64,000 bases of DNA from Acidobacteriaceae bacterium (lineage in GTDB: Bacteria > Acidobacteriota > Terriglobia > Terriglobales > Acidobacteriaceae): the NCBI GenBank assembly GCA_028283625.1, contig JAPWKG010000003.1, positions 19,147 through 83,146 on the forward strand, given 5' to 3'. A model generated the notes under the pieces. It did no database searches. It had not been told where the DNA came from and was given only the letters and a program-made list of their open reading frames with translations. The translations under genes and the position numbers were made by a program. Each line of letters starts with the position of its first letter. The stretch's first letter is position 1. Below are positions 52,912 to 61,797 of the stretch, one piece after another.

Positions 52912-53010
52912 ACCACTCCCCAATATGACCTTCTTAGGTCTGCAAATACACCCAGAACATTCAGCGAGCCCGTCCACCTCTTTAGGGCTCGCCCCCTCTC
53001 AAGCCTACCT

Positions 53011-56000
53011 TTACGCCGTCGGCTGAAGCCGTCGCCGTGCGTGGCGACGCAGCATCGCGCGCAGCAGAGCCGCCATCAGGAAGCAGAAGACCACCGCGCC
53101 AAGCACGATCATCCACGAGAACTCCGAGAACAGCAGCGACAGCTGCACCAAGGGGTTCAGATACCCCACGTGGTACACCTGGTTGCCAATGCGGTAGCTC
53201 TCAAAGTGACTTCCCTGCAGAACGCTTACAGACTGCGAGATATCAGACGACTGACTTGACCGGAGAAATTCGTCGATAAAACTGCGCGCCGTGCTCTTGT
53301 CACGCAGTGCAATCAGCACCACCGAGTTCGAAGAGCCGTGTGGCCACTCGATTCCCTCAACGAGCGCATCCGGCAGAACACCCTGCGTCAGCAATTTGCC
53401 GGATTCAATATGATCGGAGCCCTTGACCTTCCACCATGCATGCTCCAGCGGATCGAAGTATCCCTTCGTATCCTGCACGCTCAGGCTGTTGCTCTCGATG
53501 CGTACGGGAAGCATGTCATTCACCTTGGAGATTGCAGGCTGATCGTCCATCGTGCCCAGCACCAGGTAATCCTTCCCTGAGCCCTTCTTCATCCCATCGG
53601 CATCGGTCACGGTCAGGTAAATGACCGGATAGCCGGTTTGAGCACCGAAGTGCCCCATCAGGCTTAGGAAGAGTTCGATCTCCTCCACCGAAGGATTGGC
53701 AGGCAGCACCACCGCCGAGTCGGAAAGATCGGCGCGTCGCGTAAAGGGATAACCGGCATTTGAAAACAGCTCCAGATCCGGCAGCTTCGCCCAGTGAGGA
53801 ATATCCCGCAGATCCAGATAAGAGTCCTTCAGGATCGCGCCCTGCAGGTTCATCGGTGCCGTATCCTGGCATTTACCCTTGACCGCCAGCTGGAAGATAA
53901 ACTTACCCATCATCGAGTTCGAGAAGGGTCTCATCGTCACAACTGGAACCGGCACAACCGTCTGCAAAATCTTCGACGCGCTATTGGTATGCGGAAGCGG
54001 CGTGGAACTAACGTACGCTCCGTTCATGTACATCTGCAGCGAACTCTCGTCCGCCAACGGAATGCCGTTATACCGGTAGTTCATAACGAAGGCGAGATTC
54101 GACTTACCCCCGTAGTAAAGATCCGGCGGCAAGCGCATAAAGATGTTGACCGGCATGCTGCCTTCGCCCTGCAGGTCGTTACCTTCGGTAAAGTCAGCCA
54201 GAGGCGTAATGTGCTCGGTACGCAACCAGCGCGGCGCGGCGTCCGGCTCCATTTTCTTTGGAGCCTCGGTGAGTGAAACGTGCTGCATGTCACCGGCTAA
54301 AAGCCCCGGAGGCGTAAGCGTAAGCACACGCGCCGCAGTCACCAGATCATCCCCGTTGTCTCCGGTCAGAACCAGCACCTTGGAGTAGGGGTCTCCCGGA
54401 TTCGTACGCATCGCCAGCGTGGGCCCCGAGCTGCCGACGACACTCAGCCCCGCGGGTAACTGGCTCGGATTATCGCTAATGACAATGGCATTGCCCTGCG
54501 GAATTGCGCCCATGCTGATCGGGAAATGAACCGGGCGGTAATCCGTCAACTTACCGAACCACGAAGCAACAATGCCTGCAGCTTCCAGCGCATGCTGGGA
54601 TGGCTGCGAAAGGAAAACAACCGGAATGCTGGGATGCAGGTTAACCGAAGAGTCGTAGAACGGCATGGGAAGAATCTTCAGGTCGTTCTGCAGAGGAAGC
54701 AGATTTCCCGCCAGCTCCAGCGAGGTCGTCGTATCGACATGCGCCCAAAGCGTGGTGTGCGAAGGATCCTCGCACTGCATCGTGTAATGCCCAATGAACT
54801 CAAACGTCAGCTCGTTGTTGTGCACCAGCATTTCTGCCGGCAGCGTAAGCTGCGCTGTCAGCTGCGTGTTGGTTTCCACGCGCACCGAGTTCAGCTTTTG
54901 AGCAGACGAAAGATCGTTCTGCTCATTGCCTGTCACCAACGGAGCCGTGGTAACAGGAATCGAAGCGAACTGCGTCCCGTTCAGACTCACCTTCAGGTGC
55001 GAGATACTTGGCAGCAATCCGGGGGAGAAGTGATACCGGATCGTCATCGTCGCCGTCTTCACCACCTGCGTTTGCGGAAGCGAAAAGTACACCGAGTGAT
55101 ACGCATCCACCCCACGCAACACGATCGCATCCGGCACACCGATATCGGCAAGCGTGAAGACGTTATCGAACTGGCCCGGAGGCAGCACACGCGCTCCCGC
55201 ACCCGCTACCACCGTAGCCGAAGCTCCAGCCGTGCTGCCGAGCATATTCGGTCCGGCCACACCAGTGCCGGTTGCCTGCGAAACAATCTGCTCTGCGGCC
55301 TGGCGCGGAAGAGCGTTTGCACGATGCCATCCCGGCAACAGTGCCAGAGCCATCAAAACCATGGGCGCGACGCTGGTTGCCAGCTTGCCCTTGGGGGATT
55401 TCTTCTTGCTTCCGAACAAGCCGCCTCCGGTACGCTTAAGCCCTTCAATCGAGAGCAGGATAATGCGCCAAAGGCTCGTAAGCGGGCGATCGACTTCGCG
55501 GGTTTCTCCCCAGCCAAGCCACGTATCGGCACGCGAGTACAACACCATCGTGAGCGCTTCTTCTTCTTGAATTGTTAGTGGATCAAACTGGGCGCGCAGC
55601 ACGCGGCCCTCATCAACGCCGATCACCGTAGCCGGCAACACTGCGTCTCCGTCCAGCACCGGGAAAACCATACGCACCGGATCACCGGAGTTGAGCTGAA
55701 TCGGTTCATCGCAACGCAACATGCAGCCGCCGCTGGAAAGATCCGCCGTCACACCCTGCACCGCTGTTCCATCCGGCAGCACCACGCCGGCGGGAACCGC
55801 CATCACAACGCGAACGGTCGTGCGGCGCTGCTGGCTTTCCCAGGCCACCGCAGTAGCAACCCCAAGCACCAGCACGTTGAAGATTGTCCAGATGACGTTC
55901 ATCACGATCGTGCCGGGGTGCGTGCCGTCATACATATTCGACAGGACGTTCAGCAGATCGCCCAGAGGCCAGGGCATCCCTGTTCCCCATGCAGGAAACT

Positions 56001-57609
56001 TCAGATATCGCGGAATTGCGCAAAGGATGCCGATGAAGTTCAACAACAGCATGACGAGAAACGGCTGCGCGATACGCGAATCAAAGAAGCTGCGATTCAC
56101 CACACCCCCCTTGGCCGTTACGTTGAAGCTGCCGAGCTTCGGATTCACAAGCGCCAGCATTGTGGGCAAAAAGATGTAGGGCGCAAGAACAGTCTCGTAA
56201 ATTTCATTCCAGAACGAGTGACGGTGTTGTCCTTGAATGCGCGAGTTTGTCATGTTCGACAAAACAAGATGCGGGAACGCATAGGCAAAGATCGCAGCCC
56301 AGTAACCCGGCACGTTCGTATGCCCAAGGATCAGATAGATCAACGGCGCGGTAAGGAAGATCAGGCGCGGCAGCGCATAGAGAAAGTGCGTCATCGCGTT
56401 GAAGTAGCAGAGACGCTGTGCCGCAGAAAGTCCGGAAGCAAACAAAGGGTTATCGGTACGCAGAATCTGGATCATGCCGCGCGCCCAGCGAATACGCTGC
56501 TTTACATGTCCGCTCAGACGTTCCGTTGCCAGACCTGCTGCCTGCGGAATATTGATGTACGCCGTATTCCAGCCCAGCATCTGCATACGCAGCGAAGTGT
56601 GGGCATCTTCGGTCACCGTCTCGACGGCGATACCCCCCACCTGATCAATCGCATCGCGGCGCATCACCGCGCACGAGCCGCAGAAGAAGGTCGCATTCCA
56701 GAAATCGTTACCGTCCTGCACCACGCCGTAAAAGAGCTCACCCTCGTTCGGGATCGTACGAAACTGGCCGAGATTACGCTCAAAGGGATCTGGCGAATAA
56801 AAGTGGTGAGGCGTTTGCAGCATGCCCAGCTTCTTATCGCGATCGAACCAACCCATGGTCATCTGCAGGAAGGAGCGTGTCGGCACGTGGTCGCAATCGA
56901 AGATGGCAACGTAAGGCGCATCCACGCGTTTGAGCGCGCGATTAATGTTGCCCGCCTTTGCGTGCTTGTTATCGTCACGCGTCATGTAGCCGATGCCCGC
57001 CTCTTCGCAAAACGAGCGGAACTCCTCACGCTTGCCGTCGTCGAGGATATAGACGTTCAGCTTGTCCGCAGGCCAGTCAATGTTCAGCGAGGCCAGAGCG
57101 GTATAGCGCACCACGCTCAGCGGCTCGTTGTAGGTCGGAATCAACAGGTCGACCGAAGGCCACTCATCCGGATCATCCGGCAGCGGTACAGGCGTGCGGC
57201 GCAAAGGCCAGATTGTCTGCAGAAAGCCGAGCACCAGAATCGCGAACGCATACGCTTCCGCTCCGACCAGCAGCAGGATAAAAAACGCATCCAGCGCCGT
57301 CCACTGCGCTCCCGGATCGCGGAAGAACTTCACCACGGTGGCGATACGCCAGAAACCATAGCGGTATGTCGAAAAGCAGCTCAGCAGCATCAGCGTGAGC
57401 GTAATCAGGTAAGAGTTCGAGCTACGATCGACCCAAATCGCCACCAGAATCAACAACAGTCCCAACACCGCCTGTTGGGGCCAGGTAAGCGCCAGCGATC
57501 CGGAAAACAGCAGGAACGTGATTCCACCGCCGATAATGACAAACCGAAGTAGCTTGAGAAGAAACCCACCGCCGGATTCAAACTCCCGCCATAAGGGTGA
57601 CCTGGTCAT
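53011..57609 (-). CDS. bcsAB: Cellulose synthase catalytic subunit BcsA fused to BcsB (AcsAB-type fusion)
   Basis: BcsA: ILDDGKREEF, IFDCDHVPTRSF, QTPHHFYSPDPFERNL, TVTEDAHTS, QRIRWARGM; PilZ RRTTVR...DLSSGG. BcsB: PLQNDLKILPMPFYD..., LRTEHITPLADF, and a C-terminal TM. Confidence 0.96.
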   Translation of the reverse strand: MTRSPLWREFESGGGFLLKLLRFVIIGGGITFLLFSGSLALTWPQQAVLGLLLILVAIWVDRSSNSYLITLTLMLLSCFSTYRYGFWRIATVVKFFRDPGAQWTALDAFFILLLVGAEAYAFAILVLGFLQTIWPLRRTPVPLPDDPDEWPSVDLLIPTYNEPLSVVRYTALASLNIDWPADKLNVYILDDGKREEFRSFCEEAGIGYMTRDDNKHAKAGNINRALKRVDAPYVAIFDCDHVPTRSFLQMTMGWFDRDKKLGMLQTPHHFYSPDPFERNLGQFRTIPNEGELFYGVVQDGNDFWNATFFCGSCAVMRRDAIDQVGGIAVETVTEDAHTSLRMQMLGWNTAYINIPQAAGLATERLSGHVKQRIRWARGMIQILRTDNPLFASGLSAAQRLCYFNAMTHFLYALPRLIFLTAPLIYLILGHTNVPGYWAAIFAYAFPHLVLSNMTNSRIQGQHRHSFWNEIYETVLAPYIFLPTMLALVNPKLGSFNVTAKGGVVNRSFFDSRIAQPFLVMLLLNFIGILCAIPRYLKFPAWGTGMPWPLGDLLNVLSNMYDGTHPGTIVMNVIWTIFNVLVLGVATAVAWESQQRRTTVRVVMAVPAGVVLPDGTAVQGVTADLSSGGCMLRCDEPIQLNSGDPVRMVFPVLDGDAVLPATVIGVDEGRVLRAQFDPLTIQEEEALTMVLYSRADTWLGWGETREVDRPLTSLWRIILLSIEGLKRTGGGLFGSKKKSPKGKLATSVAPMVLMALALLPGWHRANALPRQAAEQIVSQATGTGVAGPNMLGSTAGASATVVAGAGARVLPPGQFDNVFTLADIGVPDAIVLRGVDAYHSVYFSLPQTQVVKTATMTIRYHFSPGLLPSISHLKVSLNGTQFASIPVTTAPLVTGNEQNDLSSAQKLNSVRVETNTQLTAQLTLPAEMLVHNNELTFEFIGHYTMQCEDPSHTTLWAHVDTTTSLELAGNLLPLQNDLKILPMPFYDSSVNLHPSIPVVFLSQPSQHALEAAGIVASWFGKLTDYRPVHFPISMGAIPQGNAIVISDNPSQLPAGLSVVGSSGPTLAMRTNPGDPYSKVLVLTGDNGDDLVTAARVLTLTPPGLLAGDMQHVSLTEAPKKMEPDAAPRWLRTEHITPLADFTEGNDLQGEGSMPVNIFMRLPPDLYYGGKSNLAFVMNYRYNGIPLADESSLQMYMNGAYVSSTPLPHTNSASKILQTVVPVPVVTMRPFSNSMMGKFIFQLAVKGKCQDTAPMNLQGAILKDSYLDLRDIPHWAKLPDLELFSNAGYPFTRRADLSDSAVVLPANPSVEEIELFLSLMGHFGAQTGYPVIYLTVTDADGMKKGSGKDYLVLGTMDDQPAISKVNDMLPVRIESNSLSVQDTKGYFDPLEHAWWKVKGSDHIESGKLLTQGVLPDALVEGIEWPHGSSNSVVLIALRDKSTARSFIDEFLRSSQSSDISQSVSVLQGSHFESYRIGNQVYHVGYLNPLVQLSLLFSEFSWMIVLGAVVFCFLMAALLRAMLRRHARRRLQPTA

Positions 57610-59903
57610 CGTTCACTCCAACGTGCGGTATGTTGTGCGGCCGTAGCCGGTGCCACTCTTGCCTTGAGCCACTGGGCCAGGTGACGGAAGTCTTCCGCAA
57701 CTGCAGACTCCGGAGCGTAATCCATCACGGTCATGCCTTCAGCCAGCGACTCCGGTACCGCTGACGCACGACGTACACAAAACGGCAGAAGGCGATCGCC
57801 CAACTGCTGACGCAAGACCTCGCGCACATCCAGGTGCAATGGCAACGTCGCATCAAATTGGTTGAGCAGATAGCAAGGCTCAACCTGCTTGCCGGCAGCA
57901 TCGCGCATCTCGGCGAAGAACTTTTCAATCGCTCCGAGTGAGATCACCGAATTCATGTCGGGAGCAAGCGGGACCAGGATCGTCGCGTTCATCTTCACCA
58001 AACGGCGGGCCACCCACGGCGTCGTCGAGGAAAGATCGACCAGAACACGGGCCATCCCTTCCGAGCGTGCCGTCAGCTCCTGCGCAAGCCAGTCCTGCGA
58101 TGCGAGATCGCCGGAGCGCTGCAACACGTCATAGCTCACCAGGCAAATCGTCGCGTCCGCAGAGCCTGCAGGAGGAGAAAACGCTCGTACCACGCCCGGA
58201 CGAAGGCCGCTTGCGCCGAAATAAAACGGCAGCAGCCCATGGGAGGTCGTATCCGTGAGCAGAACCTTCTCTCCTGTTGAGGAAAGCGCACGGCCCAGCG
58301 TTGCGACCAGACTCGTCTTGCCGACTCCGCCCGCCAGCGAAAACACACCCAAAATGGGCGCCTGGCGCGGTGCTGCTTGCGGAGCTTCCCTCTCAACAGG
58401 AGGTTCCTGCGCTGCGTGGTCGAAGAGTCCCTTGAGCGCATACCAGCGTGCCGCTACCCGTTCGCGGGAGTGTTGCAACGTATCGGCTGTCGGCATGCTT
58501 CCGCTCGCAGTCACAACGCTGCCGCTTGCCGAAGGGACACGACGCGAAACAGGCGCAGGCTCCAGAGCGCTTGAGCTTTCTCCGATCCATGCGGGCACAA
58601 CCGGCTTTTCAGCAGCCGGCGCCGGTCCTTTTGCTTTTGCACTCCCCGCGGCGGGGAAAAAGCCGCTGGACTCATCGGGCTGGTACCCCCGATAAGGCCG
58701 TCTGACCGGTTCAGCCACGCGGGGCCTCTCTTCGACAAACGGCTCTGCGACCGGAAGACCAAAGCCGGAAGAAACCTCTTGTCTCTCCCGCGATGCGGCA
58801 CGCAGGGCCGCGGAATCCGCTCGCCAGGCTTCGGAAGCTGCACGAATCTCCGCTGCGGACGGACGCGCCTCCATCCCGGAAGGGCGGGCTACGGGCAGCG
58901 CAGCGGAGGACGGCGTTCTGGCAACCGGCGGAAACGACTCCGGCCTGCTCGTAGGAACCAGCGGCGAGGAGCCTTGTGCCGTTACGGCGCGATGCGAACG
59001 CGAACTCTGCTGGGAGGGCTTTACCGCAGGAGGCGGCGTGTACCGCTCAATCACACCGCTGTGCCGCTGGGCAGCTGCCTCCAGAGCAGCCGCGCCGTGT
59101 GCCGCAATCCGCGCGTCCTCTTCGAGACTGCCGATCCCCAGATACTCCCGGTCGACGTCGCCCGGATTCAGAGGATCGACCGGCGTAATAATGACGCGCT
59201 CGCGGCTGCGGGACTGCCGCCCTTCCCCATCCGGGACCGACGGCTGATGGTAAATACGTCCTGGACGAACGTTGTGCTTGGAGCTGTTGGAGTAGGGATC
59301 AGAGATCTCTCCACCAATAATGGCCTTCATCGACGCCGAAGACAGCCCAGGAGACGAGGCCGAACGCAGCTTTACCCCGGACTCCTGATACCGTGCAGCC
59401 TGGCGAGCGGCAGACGCACGAGCCTCCTCCATCTCCATGGATTCGCGGCGGGCCGAAGCCTCGGCAATGGCGACGGCCTCGGCACGACGTACAGCTTCAA
59501 TACGTTCCGCGGCCGCGATGCGGCTCATTTCATTGGCATGGCGGACCGCTCGCTGGCGAGCCTCCTCATCAATCGCCGTGCTCTGCTGCTGGCGCGCAAC
59601 CGTGGCGCGACGGGCAGCGCTTTCATGGAAGCGAGCCGCTTCCTCCGCTTCGCGGGCGGCGCGCTCTGCCTCTGAGGCCGCGCGCTCTGCTTCTTCCTGC
59701 GCCTGCGCCTCAGCTAGCCGCTGATCCTCTGCCGCACGAAGGCGCATCTGCGCTCTGTACTCCCGGCGCGACGCGGAAAAGTCTCGGTATTTCGCGCCCT
59801 GCAGATTTGCCCACGAATAGAGAACCGCTACATCTTCAGGCGGATCTCCACCAAGAGCTTCATTTGCGAATTCAGGTGAGTCTTTATCCATCGTCTTTTT
59901 CAA
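57606..59903 (-). CDS. BcsQ-like ParA/MinD ATPase with long N-terminal coiled-coil/disordered extension
   Basis: C-terminal P-loop GVFSLAGGVGKTSLVATLGRALSSTGEKVLLTDT. The N-terminal half is A/E/R-rich coiled coil then Pro/Ser-rich. ATGA overlap with bcsAB. Confidence 0.88.
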   Translation of the reverse strand: MKKTMDKDSPEFANEALGGDPPEDVAVLYSWANLQGAKYRDFSASRREYRAQMRLRAAEDQRLAEAQAQEEAERAASEAERAAREAEEAARFHESAARRATVARQQQSTAIDEEARQRAVRHANEMSRIAAAERIEAVRRAEAVAIAEASARRESMEMEEARASAARQAARYQESGVKLRSASSPGLSSASMKAIIGGEISDPYSNSSKHNVRPGRIYHQPSVPDGEGRQSRSRERVIITPVDPLNPGDVDREYLGIGSLEEDARIAAHGAAALEAAAQRHSGVIERYTPPPAVKPSQQSSRSHRAVTAQGSSPLVPTSRPESFPPVARTPSSAALPVARPSGMEARPSAAEIRAASEAWRADSAALRAASRERQEVSSGFGLPVAEPFVEERPRVAEPVRRPYRGYQPDESSGFFPAAGSAKAKGPAPAAEKPVVPAWIGESSSALEPAPVSRRVPSASGSVVTASGSMPTADTLQHSRERVAARWYALKGLFDHAAQEPPVEREAPQAAPRQAPILGVFSLAGGVGKTSLVATLGRALSSTGEKVLLTDTTSHGLLPFYFGASGLRPGVVRAFSPPAGSADATICLVSYDVLQRSGDLASQDWLAQELTARSEGMARVLVDLSSTTPWVARRLVKMNATILVPLAPDMNSVISLGAIEKFFAEMRDAAGKQVEPCYLLNQFDATLPLHLDVREVLRQQLGDRLLPFCVRRASAVPESLAEGMTVMDYAPESAVAEDFRHLAQWLKARVAPATAAQHTARWSER

Positions 59904-60086
59904 ATACTCAAAAATCGTAAGGGCAACTCACGGAGGAGTTAACGCAAAAGTATAGAAGCCTGTTACCGAAGGCTAGTTCCCCACACCGGAGGGAGTCAAT
60001 GGTACAGACGCGCCAGTGACTCTTCGATCAATGCCCCTCCGGTACCCGTTTTTGCGCACCAAAAGCTGCTATCTTTATCTCAGGTC

Positions 60087-60162
60087 GAGCGGGTAGCTCA
60101 GTTGGTAGAGCATCGCCCTTTTAAGGCGCTGGTCCTGGGTTCGAGCCCCAGCCCGCTCACCA
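60087..60162 (+). tRNA. tRNA-Lys (anticodon TTT), CCA encoded
   Basis: Acceptor GAGCGGG/CCCGCTC, D-arm GCTCAGTTGGTAGAGC, anticodon loop CTTTTAA, T-arm CTGGGTTCGAGCCCCAG, ACCA end. Confidence 0.95.
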
Positions 60163-60271
60163 CGCACTCCTTTTTGGACTTGCTTTGCTAAGTACAGCCA
60201 ATATAAGGGGTTTGCGTGATGCAATGCACTTGTTTTCTGCAGTGCGTCGGCACACTCCCTCCCGATTTGGC

Positions 60272-61744
60272 TTAGCTTCCCTGCCCTGACAGCTTGCGTA
60301 CGATGTTCGTCGTGGAAAAACCTTCCACTGTCGGCACAATCTCCACGCGCCCACCCTGCGCGGCCACCAGCTCGTGCCCGACTACCGTTTCGATCGTGTA
60401 ATCGCCGCCCTTGACCAGCACATCCGGCCGCAGCTCACGAATCAGTTCCAGCGGTGTGTCCTCATCAAACAGCACCACAGCATCCACCGCGGCCAACGCC
60501 GCCATCACGCGGGCGCGTTCGTTTTCCCCCACCACAGGGCGCGACGGCCCCTTCAGGCGTGAGACCGAAGCATCCGTATTGAGCCCCAACACCAGCTTGG
60601 AGCCGAAGCGACGGCAATCCTCCAGAAGCGTAACGTGTCCGACATGCAGCAGGTCGAAGCAGCCGTTGGTAAACACCACGGACTCGCCGGAGGCCCGCCA
60701 CTCGGCGACGCGCTGCGCCACGCGTTCACGGCTCAGCACCTTCTCCGCCCCGGTAATCCCGGAAGACGGCGTCAGCACCGTAACCAACTCGCTGGCCTTG
60801 ATCGGCACCGTTCCCACCTTGCCCACCACGATGCCCGCAGCCAGATTGGCCAACTCCACCGCGCTTTGCATCGGCAGCCCGCCGGCCATACCAGCCGCCA
60901 GGGTTGCGATCACCGTATCGCCTGCGCCAGAGACGTCAAAGACCTCCCGCGCGCGCGCCGGGGAGTGAAAGGGGCCTTCATCGCACAGAACCCGGATCCC
61001 CTTTTCGCTCATCGTCACGGCCAGATACCCCAGACCGTGTTCCAGCCGTTGGGCCTCTCCGGCCACAATCAGCGACTCCAGATCATGCACCACGATGCCG
61101 GTCGCAAGCGATAGCTCATTCAGATTCGGGCAAACCACGCTCGCCCCCGAGTACTTGGAGAAATCCGGCGTCTTCGGATCGGCCAATACCGGCACATTCT
61201 TCTCCCGTGCTTCGCGAATCACCGCTTCGCACAGCGACGGCGTCAGCGCACCCTTGGCATAATCCGACAGCACCACCGCATGCACCTTGGAGACCAAGGC
61301 CACGGCAGCCCGCGTCAGGCTCTGCCCATCGGCCTCTGTCGGGCGATCCTTGCTCTCGATATCCAGGCGCAGCAGTTGCTGGTTGCGGCCCACGATACGC
61401 GTCTTCGAGATCGTGGGCTGATCGGTCGTGACCATCCCCACCGTATCGACGCCCGCACCCTCCAGGAACTCCGCCAGCTGGTCACGCTCGACATCCTCTC
61501 CCCAGAAGCCTGCGAGAAACGCCTTGCAGCCCAGACCAGCCAGGTTCATGGCAACGTTCGCCGCTCCACCAGCGCGCTCGTAGCGCTGCGCGTGCCGCAA
61601 TACGGGCACCGGAGCCTCCGGAGAAACGCGATCCACGTCTCCCAGGATGTAACGGTCCAGCATCAGATCGCCAACGACGAGGATGCGGAGGTTAGAAAAA
61701 CCACCTTCGAGCAGGGCCAGAACAGCGTGCAGGTCTCTAAGCAT
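60272..61744 (-). CDS. hldE: Bifunctional heptose-7-P kinase / heptose-1-P adenylyltransferase HldE
   Basis: PfkB/ribokinase region (AGGAANVAMNLAGLG, DVSGAGDTVIATLAAG) plus nucleotidyltransferase VVFTNGCFDLLHVGHVTLLEDCRRFG. Confidence 0.96.
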   Translation of the reverse strand: MLRDLHAVLALLEGGFSNLRILVVGDLMLDRYILGDVDRVSPEAPVPVLRHAQRYERAGGAANVAMNLAGLGCKAFLAGFWGEDVERDQLAEFLEGAGVDTVGMVTTDQPTISKTRIVGRNQQLLRLDIESKDRPTEADGQSLTRAAVALVSKVHAVVLSDYAKGALTPSLCEAVIREAREKNVPVLADPKTPDFSKYSGASVVCPNLNELSLATGIVVHDLESLIVAGEAQRLEHGLGYLAVTMSEKGIRVLCDEGPFHSPARAREVFDVSGAGDTVIATLAAGMAGGLPMQSAVELANLAAGIVVGKVGTVPIKASELVTVLTPSSGITGAEKVLSRERVAQRVAEWRASGESVVFTNGCFDLLHVGHVTLLEDCRRFGSKLVLGLNTDASVSRLKGPSRPVVGENERARVMAALAAVDAVVLFDEDTPLELIRELRPDVLVKGGDYTIETVVGHELVAAQGGRVEIVPTVEGFSTTNIVRKLSGQGS

Positions 61745-61797
61745 CTACCGGTAGTGTAGTGGCCTTCTCCCATTGCGGGTAGAGCCGTCGTTCGATC

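Noticed and set aside
55918-57552. 544-aa plus-strand ORF opposite bcsAB
   Set aside because: Shadow ORF antisense to conserved BcsA motifs; basic low-information translation.
59904-60086. Possible c-di-GMP riboswitch upstream of the cellulose cluster
   Set aside because: No match by eye to GEMM-I/II consensus cores on the minus strand.
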